Part shown: positions 1 to 11,668 of the stretch, in pieces | Numbering within the stretch: the first letter of the stretch is position 1 | How the letters are laid out: each line of letters starts with the position of its first letter | NCBI GenBank assembly: GCA_963971425.1 | Contig: OZ020517.1 | Span: 24,810,462-24,874,461 of the forward strand | Direction: 5' to 3' | DNA length: 64,000 nt | DNA from: Bryoerythrophyllum caledonicum | Taxonomy: Eukaryota > Streptophyta > Bryopsida > Pottiales > Pottiaceae | Made by a program: the position numbers and the translations under genes | Notes under the pieces: model-generated | What the model saw: the letters and a program-made list of their open reading frames with translations, nothing else | What the model was told of the DNA's origin: nothing | Databases searched by the model: none

Positions 1-324
1 TTCCTGCACCAACCACTCCGCACCATCATCACCACCTGCCTGCCAACTTCCCATGCACCACAACCTCGGCCCGTCACACCCAATCCGCTACGCACCCACT
101 CCGCTTCAACACACCAACCCAACCGCCATCAGCCCCGACTCAAAACCCATCTCCCAACCACCTACCTTGTCATCATGCTGCCCGGCCTTGTCGTCCCGAA
201 GCTTCATCTCGTTCATCTCTTTCGGCAGCGACTCCACGCCACTCGAACCTGCTTTCGTTGCCGCAGCCCCTCCTCCTCCTATCATGTTTGTGCTTCCGCC
301 CACACCGGCGGCTGCAGCTGCCAT
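1..324 (-). CDS. GSK3: GSK3/SHAGGY-like kinase, second copy, 5' part only
   Basis: This is the N-terminal part of a second kinase gene on the minus strand, running off the left edge. Exon 1 is 166-324 (53 codons, starting MAAAAAGVGG and ending GQHDDK before a GTAGGT donor at 165). The intron ends with CAG at 4-6, and the first codon of exon 2 (GAA) occupies 1-3. It is base-for-base the same as exon 1 of the complete gene at 55276-58062, so the protein is presumably the same plant GSK3. Nothing can be said of its kinase domain because it lies outside the window. The two copies point away from each other. Whether this copy is a real paralogue or an assembly duplicate cannot be told here. Confidence 0.8.
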
Positions 325-2175
325 ACAACGCTACCCACACAACGTCCACGCCCCGTCTCACTTCTCTCCCTCCACCCCCGTTATCTGCCTTCACCTATCT
401 CCCGACCAGCATCCCTGCCTCCGTGTGACCACATCCGTCCGGCCCTCCAATCAACACAGCGAAACTGCCGCTCACAACTCCACGCCCACTGTCACAGTCC
501 AACACCCAACGCCCGCTCAGACATGCACTCATCACCCCATCCACATCCAACATCGCCGCCGCGTCAAACTACGAACAAAACCATCTCAAGTTGTCATCAT
601 CGTGGGCCCCCGAAACCCCACTACCACTACGGGAGGAGCCCCACGTCGCCATCCACGCCCTGCTAACCGCAACCGCTCTACACCAAAGCAATACCAGAGT
701 GATAGACCAACCACGCACGGGCTACGCACAAACTGCTCCTTTCAACACCCATCCAAACCACCTCCACACAACCAGCCATCCCATTACGCATCCAAAAGCT
801 CCACTCCTGCTCCGCTGAGACAGAGGAACAGAGCACCACTCCTCCGAGGATATGCTCTCCGCTGCTTCGATGGTGTACGGCACAAACACAAATCACGGAC
901 GCATTCAATCACTCCCACTGCGACGCGACGACTCTTTACCACACTACCGCACACACCTCATTCGCATCGTCTCGGCATATCAAGCACGGGACAAAACGCA
1001 TGAATCTCAAAGCTACGCTTCAATCTGCCGATCGCATCAAGTAACCCCATTTCCGGCCGCACACAATTATGAGCCCTCACCATCCTGCACCCTACAACGA
1101 CTCGACCGAATGCCCGAGTCCCGCACTCCATCCACTCATCGACCACGAAATGTCGCGCACATACTCCTGCCCATCACACAAGCAACCCATGCCTCACAGG
1201 AGACGAAGCGAACACTGCCGAGTGCGCAAAGTCCTACCCACATGAGTGCGCCTCAATCGACCCGCATTCCTGTCTCCGACTACTGCCACCACCAGGGCCA
1301 GGACCAGACCCATGTCCTGGAACCTGCGCACGACTACCCCTGACTTCGGCAACATTGACACCACCCTAGATGGACGCGAAATAAAAGCAAGCTGGAAGAA
1401 TGCGACAACCACCCATACGTACCGGCATCCGCCCAAGAGCCCAGAACGACTTACATTTCCAGCCACCCGCCAAAGCTAACCCTCGGACCGCCGCATCATA
1501 CGAGCGCCACGCTCCAAATCACCCCGCCTCCCTCGCCGCCAGGTCATGCCGCGAATGCCATGCGCTCGCGCTCCAGATCCCCTCCTCCGGCCCCGGACGG
1601 CCCCCAATGCGCCCACACGCCTCGGGGAGATCCCACCAACCAACTCTTCTTCCACCGCCTCAAGGGAAACGCTTCCAAGAGACACCACCCCTTCCACCCC
1701 GCGCATGACCCTCTCCCAATCCCTCCCGCCCTCCCAACAAACCCCAACCCTCCGCCCCCGCTGGCCTAGTACCCTCGGGACACCCGCCCTCTGCGACCTC
1801 CGCGGCCACCCAAAACCATCCGCCCGAGGACACAAATTAACGACAGCGGGACCTAAGACGTGCAGCGGAGCACAGAGAGAGCGCACAAGTCAAGGGCCAG
1901 CGGGTGAGTTAGGAACGCAGCAGCGGGGGCGGCGCTGCGTGGCGCGAGGCCTGACGCTGGTGCTGCTATGCAAGTGCGACGGCGAGGCCACGGCCATGGA
2001 GCATGATCGCCATAGCCACTGCTGCTTTGCCTTGTTCCCCCCTGGCCTCCTCCCTTCCCTGCCCAACGCAGCTGCAGTCGCCTGCCTAGCTCTCGTGACG
2101 TTGGTCTCGTTGCCGCTCCCTTCACTTTGCGCCCCTCGACCGCGCCTCCATCACCGTGGTCCCGTTCATCTCACC
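1..2175 (-). repeat. Left arm of a long inverted repeat (GSK3 5' region, truncated by window edge)
   Basis: This segment is the reverse complement of 53425-55599: positions x here and 55600-x there match throughout with no indel that I can see. I found one mismatch (2102 against 53498). Similarity stops at 2175, where the sequence after TCTCACC differs on the two sides. The arm contains exon 1 of a GSK3 gene, its first intron and about 1.85 kb of C-rich (on this strand) upstream DNA. The true outer end of the repeat lies beyond base 1. It is either a recent inverted duplication or an assembly fold-back. Confidence 0.95.
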
Positions 2176-2964
2176 TTGGTCAGATTGTCACCAGGGTTGC
2201 GCACAGTAGTCTTACCAGGGCTGTGAAACGGCGTTTGAAAAGGAAGCTGACGTGCGAGTCGGTCAGTACGTCGGCCTAACCCTCTCCCATTGGAGGGGTT
2301 TCTGGACCGAATCGGCTTATGTGCGTGACTCTACTAAGGGCTGCTTTACACCTAGAGGTTGGGCCAATTAGTTGTGTAAGAGGCCTAAAATCCTCACTTC
2401 GGATTGGCTGAAGGGCTGAAATTGGCCCGAAGCCCTTTATACCTAGAGGCTGGGCCGACTTGGTTGTCAGGATTTTTTATTCTAAGAAACCATGATCTGA
2501 CATGGCCCGAGCCTGGCTCGAGCTTCGTGAATTGTGTGCACCACGAATGGAAGGCCAATTCTTGGCCCAGGGGCCAATGTCTGATTTCAAAAAAAAAAAA
2601 AAAAATAATAGAATGTTTTATTTTTCAACAGATGAGATCCGTTGGATTTTAGAGAAATCTGAACAGCTCGTTTGGCCTCGTCTTCACTTCATCCTCTCCG
2701 CTCTTCTCTTCGTTTCTCTCTTTTGTTTTTGTGCCTTGGACTCCAAATTTTTTTGTGGGTTGTCGAATTGTTGCTGCGATTTTCAAGGATAGGATGGAGG
2801 GGTCTTTAGAGATGAGTGGATACAAGGTAATTCAAAGGTATGATGGTGCCGAAGCTCATGCTTTTCAGCCCTTTCCTAGTTGTTTAGAAGATCAATAAAG
2901 GTAGTGTAGAAATCCCTGATTTTTTCAACCGCCTCCTAGAACTCCTATTCCTCCACCACCACCA
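2176..2964. other. Non-coding flank with a 17-A run
   Basis: I see no gene. The segment follows the inverted-repeat arm. A short phrase (TTTA-ACCTAGAGG-TGGGCC) occurs twice, near 2347 and 2438. A run of 17 A at 2589-2605 could be the tail of a retroposed sequence, but no target duplication is visible. 2640-2800 is pyrimidine-rich and ends at an ATG (2794) followed by a possible GT donor, so it could be a decayed 5' leader of the small ORF downstream. Confidence 0.4.
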
Positions 2965-3252
2965 TTGATTATGGATATGTTTGCACCTCATGCAAAGAGA
3001 AAGGCCGCTAAAGAGATTGAGGAGGAGGATGTAGAGATTGTAGCTCCGCCGGCACCAAAGAAGAAAGGAGCTGCAGTTGCGAAGAAGCCTCGCAAGAAAA
3101 TTGTGAAGAAAGAGAAGGAGGAAGATGAAGACTTGAACTCAAAAAATTGGAAGGATGCTGATGTGGAGACTATGATTTCATTGAGAAAAGCTATGCCAAA
3201 ATTTCCCCAAATCTTATTCCTTCTTTATGAGCTGCAATTACATTGCTATTGA
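2965..3252 (+). CDS. Lysine/glutamate-rich ORF with the start of a Myb/SANT-like (trihelix-type) domain, fragment
   Basis: A 95-codon ORF. Residues 10-60 are very basic and acidic, with KKKGAA, KKPRKKIVKKEK and EEDEDL, typical of a nuclear localisation and linker region. They are followed by NWKDADVETMISLRKAM, which resembles the first helix of the trihelix/Myb-SANT domains found in plant GT factors and in PIF/Harbinger-type transposon proteins. The reading frame then enters unrelated AT-rich sequence and stops, so only the first helix is present. The codon use looks like real coding DNA, unlike the AT-rich surroundings. It is most likely a relic of a transposon-encoded or host DNA-binding protein. 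The family assignment is an inference from one short motif. Confidence 0.35.
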   Translation: MIMDMFAPHAKRKAAKEIEEEDVEIVAPPAPKKKGAAVAKKPRKKIVKKEKEEDEDLNSKNWKDADVETMISLRKAMPKFPQILFLLYELQLHCY

Positions 3253-5510
3253 AAAGTTGTAGAGCCAAAATGTTAAAAATAGCTTTTTCATTTTTTATGG
3301 TGTAAAAAGAGTTGTAGATATTAAGAATTAGATAATTAGTGGTAATGTTTACACTAAGTAACTAATTAATTTAAAAAATAACTATTTATATCTAAAAGCA
3401 AAAGAACAATGAGAAAAGGGTATAATTGACACCCTTTGGTAGGGATACACCTTTTCATGAAAAGGTGTGGGAATTAAACTAAAAGAAGCTTGTTGGTTAG
3501 GAAATGGGAAAAACCTCTTGGTAAGAGGTGCACCTTTTAGAAAATAGGTAGCATAAATAACTACTTTGTTGCTATTACCATTGGCATTACCACAAGGAAG
3601 ATTGGAGTCAGCCGTAGCTTTAGGAGAAAAAGCTAGTTGATGACTTTTAATGTTGTAAGAGTATTTAATTATTATTGAATTTGCATATGTTAAAGTCTTC
3701 TGTGTGACTTGAATCATATGAATAATTGCAATAATATTAGATTGTGAGAAAAAATTAACACCCCACTAATAGGAGAGTTACTTTGAATACAAGTCCTAAC
3801 TCAAGGGTCTAGCCTTTGCAAATCAATGCTCTTGACCCTTCAACCACAACTCATAAGGGATTAAGGTATTTAGTTGAATTAAGAGGGGTGTTAGTTTTCC
3901 CTTCCCTTCTAAAGTTATTCGCCTTACTATCGTCCTTCTTTTCTTCTTTACTTTACTTTTATTTTTCTTTCACTATATCCTCTTCTACTCTCTTTTTTTA
4001 CTTGCTCTTTTATCATACTTATTTTATTTTGTTTTATCTGTTATTTTTTATTTTATTTTTATTTGTTATGTTCATTCATTTTATTTTCTATTCCTTTTTC
4101 ATTTTTCCCGACCCTTAGTCTCTAGTTAAGCTTGGTTGATTAGGACTGAATTTTGCCCTTGCCTTAGGGCATAACTTTAACAGCCCATATCTTTTGACTT
4201 ATGACTCCAATTTTCAATTTTTCACCTCCTAGAATGACTAGAAGCTCATTATCAACTTGACCAGGCCACTGTAATTCAAGTCAAGACTAACATACGACCC
4301 CCACAGACAGCCAGCAGCAGACAGTCCCCAAGAATTCCTGAAACTTTAGTTAGTTATAACTTCTTGGTGGTAACTCCGAATTGGATGTTTTCACCCCCTA
4401 TCCTTACTGTTTTTTCGTGCTCTTGACAATGGAACTCTCAAGAGATCCGACTTGACCTCAGTGACCTCATCATACAGACGGACAGCAGTGACCCATCCGA
4501 CACAACACAAATTCACAACTCCCCATGCATTTTCACATACAATTCATCCAACCATTCACAAACTAGTTCCTAATGTGGTCAATTATCATGCAATTGGCAA
4601 GTTCCATGTCTTGCCCTCTCTTCGTCACACACGCACACCTTCAGCCTAAGCTCTTCCCACACTCATCACACGCACCGTCACAACTCTCTCTCTCTCCGGT
4701 GCCCACACTCCCGAACACTGAACTCCGCTTACTGACTTGCGCTTGCTACTGCGTTCCCACCGAACTTGTTCCCTTGGGCAATGAATGATTGATGTCTTTT
4801 TCCCAACTTGAATTGTTTTACTCTATCTAAATTCTTCCTAAATTACATGCCACCATCCACGCATGGGTTCTTTTTAACTAACTAAGTGGTGGTTCATCTT
4901 GATTTTATTTTTCCTTTTCTCCAAGCTTTTTCCTTTTGGTTTAATTATTTTGCTCACCTTCATTTTTGTTTTTTTAATTTTGATTTGTTTTCCAAGACCC
5001 TTTCCATTGTGTAAAAAAACACGTGGGGTTTTAATTGTTAGCTAGGGCCTCTCAATTTAATGTTCTTTTTTTTGTTATAAATTTTTGGTTAACTAAATAA
5101 AATCCCCAAGTTGAAATAAGGCTACTCAAATTAGAAAATAGCAATTAAGAGGCCATTTGATCTATTTAACCACCAAAAGGTGGTTGAGTCTTATATCTTG
5201 CCCTCATTAAAATTTCCTAATGCTAATTAATGAGTTTTTAGTCCCAATTGTCACCGTGAGCCGTTTTTGGGGCTCATATAGATCTTCATAGAATAAATTT
5301 GAAATTGCATTTTATAAATGTAATTGTATGCATTAGGTCTTTGTTGTGGATAAAATTCTTGTACATAAATGCAATACATATTTGATCTTCAATGAGAAAG
5401 TTAGGGAAAGATCCTAACTAGGTCAAAACGACCTTGTGTGTGTTTACAAGTTAATCATAAGCATGTGTGATATTGATGTGACTTTGTGAGTTAATGTGTG
5501 ATTAAGTAAC

Positions 5511-5770
5511 TTAATGCATTAGTGTGAGGAATGCATAAGTACTTGGCAATAGACTTAAGTTTGAATGTAAAAACTTAAATAATAAGTCATAAGAGGGGAG
5601 TCTTATGCATATATTAATAAGAAAACCCAAGTCTACAGTGAGGGAAAACTTAAGTATAAATGACAAAACTTAAGTCTGAGTTATAGAACTTAAGTCATGC
5701 AAGTGTGAGAGTGAAGGAGCTCTTTTTGCATATAAGAGTTATGGACTAATGGATAACTTAGACTTACGTC
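5511..5770. repeat. Cluster of ACTTAAGT-type words
   Basis: The word (A)ACTTAAGT or a near variant occurs again and again between about 5511 and 5770 (for example 5552, 5648, 5668, 5688), at irregular spacing. No coding frame runs through it. It looks like a degenerate short-repeat array inside an old element. Confidence 0.4.
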
Positions 5771-6329
5771 GGGACTCAAAGTAGAATTATTTAGAGGGTT
5801 AATCTAACTTGTGTGTGGTTTAGGTGTGGTACTTGTGATGGATGCCGAAGCCGTTGGACATACGTGAGAAGTGGAGCGTAGTGCACGAGGTAAGATCATG
5901 ATTTCTAACGGACTAATTAAGGAACAACCATGAGTGCAATGGATAGTATCCATGAGCCGAAGATGGCAAAAGCCTAAGAGACTAACTAACTTGCACATTC
6001 ATAGTTATTAAAATAACAAGGCTTTTTAAGGGAGCAAGGCTCTATCTAATTAGTACTCAAATCCTTGGAACTGATACCTTAAGAGGGGAATGCTAAGGGT
6101 GATGCATTTTAAGGCTTAATTCACTAAAAACAAGTGCATAAACTTGAGAAATTATATAGAAGATAGCTTTTGACCTACAATTAGAGACAAACTACTTAAC
6201 ATTAGACGCTAGACCATCCCGGGAGAATGAACTTAGAACAAGAATGAATCTTGGGTGTTTTGAAAAGTGGGGATTTTTTGGGCTACAAAAGTAAATACTT
6301 GGAGAAAGGACTTGAGTTTTAATGAGTAG

Positions 6330-6975
6330 TTAGATCTTGTTGTAAGCTTTCTATGGACACTAAATAGGCTAGATTTCAAGCAAAGATGACGAAGTTATGG
6401 TGTTTTAAGTGTCAAGGGGGTCCTATTGGCATTAGATCTTTTTAATCGATTTTAGCTAGCGAACTACGACTTTGGAGCTAAGCTTTCGAGGAAACCTAGA
6501 ACAACAAGTTAGCTTCTAGAAGACTCTAAGCACGCTTGAATCCAAGCAGACATAGAAGTTGCGGCCCATTTTGTGCTAGGGATTTGTTGTCAGCCAAATT
6601 CAAAGGGTGGATTTTGACAAGCGTTTGCTCCCAGATAGTAACAAATTTGAAGCTATCTTCTTAAGAGTTTAATTATTGTAAAGTTGGCTTTCTAAGGACT
6701 CCAAGCACATTCAAATCCAAGTAGAGACGATAAAATTGCGGCCAATTTAGTAACAAGGGATCTGTTGTGAGGCTGATACAAACGTCCTACTTTGGATGGC
6801 GATTGTTGTCAAACCTCAAAGATTTTGAAGCTAAAATTTTAGGCACATGTGGGTTTTTAAGTAAGCTTTTCAAAGACACCAAGTACAATGCAAGATGCTT
6901 AGATCCAAAGGAGTTGCAGGCAATTTAGTGACGAGGGGTCTGCTGGAGTGCAGATTCGGCGTCCTACCTTTCTTA
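6330..6975. repeat. Degenerate tandem repeat, period about 180-190 bp
   Basis: Three, perhaps four, diverged units follow one another. Each contains a phrase like AAGCTTTCTAAGGACNCCAAGCAC, then GTTGCGGCCAATTTAGT and then GGGATCTGTTGT, at about 6565, 6735 and 6912. Divergence between units is high, so the array is old. Its build resembles the long degenerate repeats inside the LTRs of the Ty3 element at 9744-19637, though the sequences are not obviously the same. Confidence 0.5.
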
Positions 6976-8640
6976 CTATTAACTTCTACCTCAATGATTA
7001 TTTTTTTCTATTGACTATGATACTTTTACCCTTTAATTTTATTTACTTTGCTTATTAATTTTCTTTCATATCCATTTTCACTTCCACTTTACCTTATATA
7101 GTTGAAATCTTTCAACTTTACCTCATCTAGTGAATTTCATCCATTAGAGTTAGGATTCATCTATTAGGGTTAGGATTCATCCATTAGATTGGATGAAATT
7201 AGTTAGTGTAAATTAATGTTCACACCTGCAATAAACTTAAGCTTGATTTGGTTCCATATTAGCTAATACCTTTACAAAGCTATAAGGAACAAAAATAACA
7301 TTCAAATTTTTAAAGATAAACTATGGACATCTAGAGGAAAAAAATGCCCAAACATCTTAGATACTACTTGTTAGGTGGAGAAATGGTATACACTAGACCT
7401 TGATCAACTCTTGAAGGACAATTTGTCCCTACATGGGACAAATCGGTTTTGGGTAGGTGCCTAAAAATCCATTTTTGAAGGTAGCTTCTTGAAATTTTTA
7501 GTAAAAACAAGAAATATGCGTTATGTTTGCAAGGAATTTTTAATTTATTTTTAAGGACTTGTAGAGAAAAATTTATGGTGTTTTAAATATATAAAGCTTG
7601 ATTCTTTTAGAAGATGGCCATGGTACTCATAATCCAGAATTGAACTTGACACGTATCATCCCATAATACACATCAGCTTACTGTTTACTTCATAGCAATA
7701 TGTGACTTTTGTAGCAAGTTACTCAGGTGACTCTAATTCAGTCACAACATATGTTGATTATAACCATCCCGTTAGTGCAGTTCAAAAAATGTTCTAGTAG
7801 TTAGTTATCAGCCGCGTTAGTAATAAAAGACTTGAATTACAAGCCCACTGCACCAGTTGATCACATGGACACCATAGTCGAAGGAACTCTTGTGTTAAGT
7901 TTCTGGCCATCAATAATAATACTCACGCATTTTGAGAATATTCAGAGATTGAAATGAATCTGGACCAAGTTTTATACTTCATTGTTTCATTTGATTTTGT
8001 TGCCGAGACCCGAGTGGAACTTGTGAAAGGGAGAGAATGGAAAAGGGATTCTGTGCAGTTGAGGGATAATAAAGATGGTAGTGAAACTTTGCCGCTCATC
8101 GAGTAATGCGTGTGAGCTTGACCCCTTCATCTACTTAGTAGCCAGAATCAAATTTTATTTGAACCAAGAGAGCGTGAAGCTATTACAAAATATTTATAGA
8201 TCTAATATGTTGCTTATCGAAGGAATGAGTGGTTACTTGTACATGAACTCGCCTTCAATAGACTCTGCAGTCCAGTGGTACATTTGACAGAGAAGGTTGC
8301 TTGAAGTCATCTATGGGAGTCTTAAACTCGCACTTGGTCGCCCCTACCAAAAAAATAAGTTAAAAGAGGGTTTTAGTATTAGTTAATTAGAAAAGTAGTT
8401 AGTATTGTGTGAAATTAGATTAGATAGCCAATAGAGAAAATAGAGAAATGCTTAAGTAGTTAATTAGGTTTATAGTGGTGATAAAACCGGGTTTTAAAAT
8501 CACTAATTTAAGTCCTGGGAAACAATATCAAAAGAGTCCCGGGAGAGATCCTAGGACGTAAGTCTAAAATCACCACTTAAATCTAAATTAACTATTTAAG
8601 TTTAGGAAGTAGTTTGAAGTAGTTGAGTTCTTCTAGATGC

Positions 8641-9743
8641 TAATTCTTGTTTGAATTAGTAGTAGTGGTAGAGAAAAGAAAAAAAAAGACAGAAAAAAAA
8701 AAAAAAAAAAATTCCATAAAAATTAAAATTAAAAAAAAACATACCCGGGTAGCAACCCAGGTATGAACTAGCCCGGGTACCAACCCAAATATGGGCTGAT
8801 ATCCGGATACCCAGGTATCACCCGGGCAGCAGCCCGGATATCTCAAGCTGTCTTCACCGACCCCATCTCCCCGAAATTTTCTTCTTCTCTCCAAAAACTC
8901 TTCTTCCCCCCCTCCACAACTCTTCTCTCTCCCCCTCTTTCTCTAAATCTCCCCCCCTCAAATTTTCTCCTCTATCTCTTTCTCTAGTCCTCTCTTTCTC
9001 ATAAGTTCTCCTTCCCTCTCTATTTGGTGTCTTTTTGGAGTTGGGGTTTGAAGAAGTAGTCAAAGAGGTGGTGCAATAAAGAGTTACAACTAGGGTTTCA
9101 AGAGGAGGTAGCGCAAGAGGTTTCAAGAGGAGGTAGCGCACTAGGGTTTGGTGGAAGACGTGCACGTTTCCTAGGGTTTGGTGGTGGTGGACATTTTTAG
9201 GGTTTGTGGAAGTGGAGGAGATTTGTGGCCGAAGCGAGAAGATAAAAGAGACAAAAGAAGGAGGTTGCGGGTGCAACAACAAAGGTGACTCTTGCCCATC
9301 TTGGATTTCTTTTGTTTGTGAGAATTTCTTGTTTGTGAGTCTTTTCCTCTCTTGTCTACCGGAGTGACTCCCCCGGTAACATCCTCCCCGGTCTAGAGAA
9401 AAATCCCCCGGGGGACTTCATCTAGACCTTATTGTTTACATGTGTAGTTGTTGTCAATTATCCTAGCCTTGTGGCAAGTTGTTATTTAGAGTTGTCTCCC
9501 TCCTCCTATCATTTTAGGTCTTGCCCCCAATTCCTATCTTTTTCCCGGTCTTCCCAATCAACCGGGAAAAACCTCTTTCTAAGTCCTTGTCTCCAAAGTC
9601 CTCTCTTCGTTATCATTATATGTGACCTTGTGTTGTGAGTATGTTGTTAGATGTGTGAGACACCTATATCCACATACTCTAGCAAAGTATTCCGGAGTTG
9701 TTTACCAATTGACCGGTAGACTTGTGTTTCCGGGCCGGACCGG
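8641..9743. other. Repeat-rich flank into which the young Ty3 element inserted
   Basis: No gene seen. 8697-8712 is a long A run. 8740-8845 carries several ACCCGGGTA/TACCCAGGTA-type words in both orientations. 9090-9210 holds repeated AGGGTTT and GGAGGTAGCGCA phrases. Many CCCGGT/ACCGGT words appear from 9360 on and continue on the far side of the inserted element (19638-21100), which ties the two flanks together as one interrupted older repeat. Confidence 0.45.
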
Positions 9744-11634
9744 TGTCCTGATGGAAATTCTTCCATCATGTACATACAAGTATTAGTCTTTATATGTGTG
9801 GATTTTAATAAGTAAGGAGTTGGGATAAAAAGGTTTGGTCGTGGTGAGAACCACGGTTTGAGGATTTGGGCAAGTGTTAGCATGTAGGTGCTGCACCGCT
9901 CTTGTCACTGCTCAGGGGGGTAGGTAGCGGGTTGACTGGTATTTTTCCTGCCTCACTAGCGAGCCAAGCCGTGGGCCGCTCAACCACTCGACGGGCTCGA
10001 TCGGGTTCGAACCCGGACTGGCGGCGGCCACTGACCACGACATTTCCAGCCAACCAAGTCCACGACTTGGCGATCAGGTTGTGCGAATCAACACCTTTAT
10101 ACGTCCGTTCCATCAGCTAACTTTCGATAAGTTTTTATTTATTTATTTTTTAGTTATTTTTTTTATTTTACTTATCTTGTTGGTTGGAAGGTCTAAATTT
10201 TTAGTCTTCCAATAAATAAAAGACTAGGGGATTTATGTGGTTGAAAGTGGAAAGGATAAGAAAGTAGCAAAGTACCTTGTGGGGTACTTTGGATAGGGTG
10301 ACATGGGCTGGAGTGCCCACGTCCACTTGAGGTGGAAAAGTTGAAAAAGATATTCCTTAGTGTGTGTGTGTGTGTGTGCGGGTGAGAGAGGAAGGGTTTG
10401 GAGCAGAACTTTGACTGTGTGTAACTCGTTGAGCTTGAATGCTATGGAATTGAAAATTTGTGATCTTGTTCCTTGTTTCAAGAGCTTTCCATACTCGTTT
10501 TAAAATTTGAATTCGGAGTTGTAGAGAAAAAGTTATTGAGGTTTTAATTCTGTGAAAACCCGAGGCCATCCATTGAGGGGCAGAGGTTTCGAGGAGCCAC
10601 AACTTTTTCTGTAGTTCTCAATTTGATTTGAGATTTTGAGGGACTGTGCATCTCTATCTTAGCTTTATAGAAAGATATTACAATTGAAATTTGGAGTTGT
10701 GAGCAAGAAGTTATAGAGATTTGAATGAATAGGGGTAGGCAGAACTTTGATTGTCCATAACTTTTGGACAGTAGTTTGGAATTGTTTGAGAATTGGAAGG
10801 TGCGTAAACCATGGTCATAGCTCTTCAAAAAGTTAATACAATTTAGATTTGGAGTTTTGAAGAAGAAGTTATGAGCGATTGAATATCTGGAGGGGCAGAA
10901 CTTTGAACTCGTATATCTTTCGGACAGTAGTTTAGATTGACTTGAAATTTGGAGGAGTGTTAGTTGTCTGAATTAGCTTTCCAGAGAGCTATTACACTTA
11001 GTATTTGAAGTTTTGAGTCATCGGTGTCACTTGTTTGAAGGTTACAGCCTTGGTGAAACTTTTCCATTGTGTTTTTGAACACTTCTTTTGAGTTTCTTAG
11101 TGTTTTTGAACACTTGAAGACTTTGGAGTTGAAAGATGGAAGAATTGAAGACTTGAGGATTGAAGAGAAGAGAAGATGGGGACAAGTGTGTTGTGGCTTG
11201 TGGTCCGATTTCTTTTTTTGTGATTCCAAGCCAGTTTTGGAGGCTAGTTGTATTTCAATTCTGTTCTTGTAAACTTTGTTGCGGCGAAGTGGGGTTAATT
11301 GCCCACACGGTCGTGTTTATGTCGTTCCCACCGGTGAGGCACGTTTGCTGGTCACCGTGGGTTTGAATTTTAGGAGCCAATCTTTCGGACGGTTTCAGCT
11401 TGTGGTCTGGCCGTCCCGTTTTACCCGTCCGAGGCCGTGGTTTCTTATCACCCACCTTTACCCTTAACCTTTTAGAGCCACCACAGGATAGGCCGACGGG
11501 GAGGAGTTTGAAGACTGAAGACTGAAGACTGAAGACCGAAGACCACAAGATTTGACAGAACTCCGTAGCAGACTATACGAAGTCGCAGCCAGATACCTCG
11601 CGTATTCTCAAAGCGCTCCCCTCTCTACACGACA
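9744..11634 (+). repeat. 5' LTR of the Ty3/Gypsy element
   Basis: The LTR is 1891 bp and matches 17747-19637 at an offset of 8003. Inside it are a perfect 14-bp palindrome (10002-10015) that resembles a tRNA T-arm, a (TG)n run at about 10361-10378, four degenerate units of about 156-177 bp that each begin near GGCAGAACTTTGA (10402, 10579, 10738, 10894), and a short GAAGACT tandem repeat at 11512-11546 close to its 3' end. Short open frames in it are not supported as genes. Confidence 0.93.
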
Positions 11635-11655
11635 TTTGGTGCTTCCACTGAGAGA
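11635..11655 (+). other. Probable primer-binding region of the Ty3 element
   Basis: Immediately after the 5' LTR the sequence reads TTTGGTGCTTCCACTGAGAG, starting with the TGG expected opposite the CCA end of a tRNA primer. I did not identify which tRNA it would pair with. Confidence 0.5.
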
Positions 11656-11668
11656 GTTTTGAGGCGAC

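Larger units (their letters stand above)
3253..8640. other. AT-rich intergenic DNA, no gene seen
   Basis: No convincing coding region. 3900-4100 is a pyrimidine/T-rich stretch whose open frame is low complexity. 4140-4500 holds short phrases of the kind common in plant LTRs and their relics (for example TAACTTCTTGGTGGTAACTCC). 8075-8287 is a 70-codon ORF with no recognised similarity. The stretch is probably old, decayed repeat DNA. Local repeats are listed separately. Confidence 0.5.

Noticed and set aside
2400-2605. SINE ending in the 17-A run
   Set aside because: No Pol III box or target duplication could be seen; kept only as a possibility in the flank description.
3816-4118. 100-codon ORF rich in F, L, Y and S
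   Set aside because: It is a T-rich low-complexity stretch with no protein features beyond that composition.
7137-7195. Interstitial telomere repeat
   Set aside because: TAGGGTTAGGATTCATC occurs two to three times, but the unit is about 21 bp and only partly telomere-like.
10002-10120. tRNA gene in the LTR
   Set aside because: A T-arm-like palindrome is present, but I could not fold an acceptor stem, D-arm and anticodon arm around it on either strand.
9877-11548. Small ORFs inside the LTRs (for example 9902-10120 and 11255-11548)
   Set aside because: Identical in both LTRs, short and without domains. The LTR is a regulatory repeat and there is no evidence of expression.
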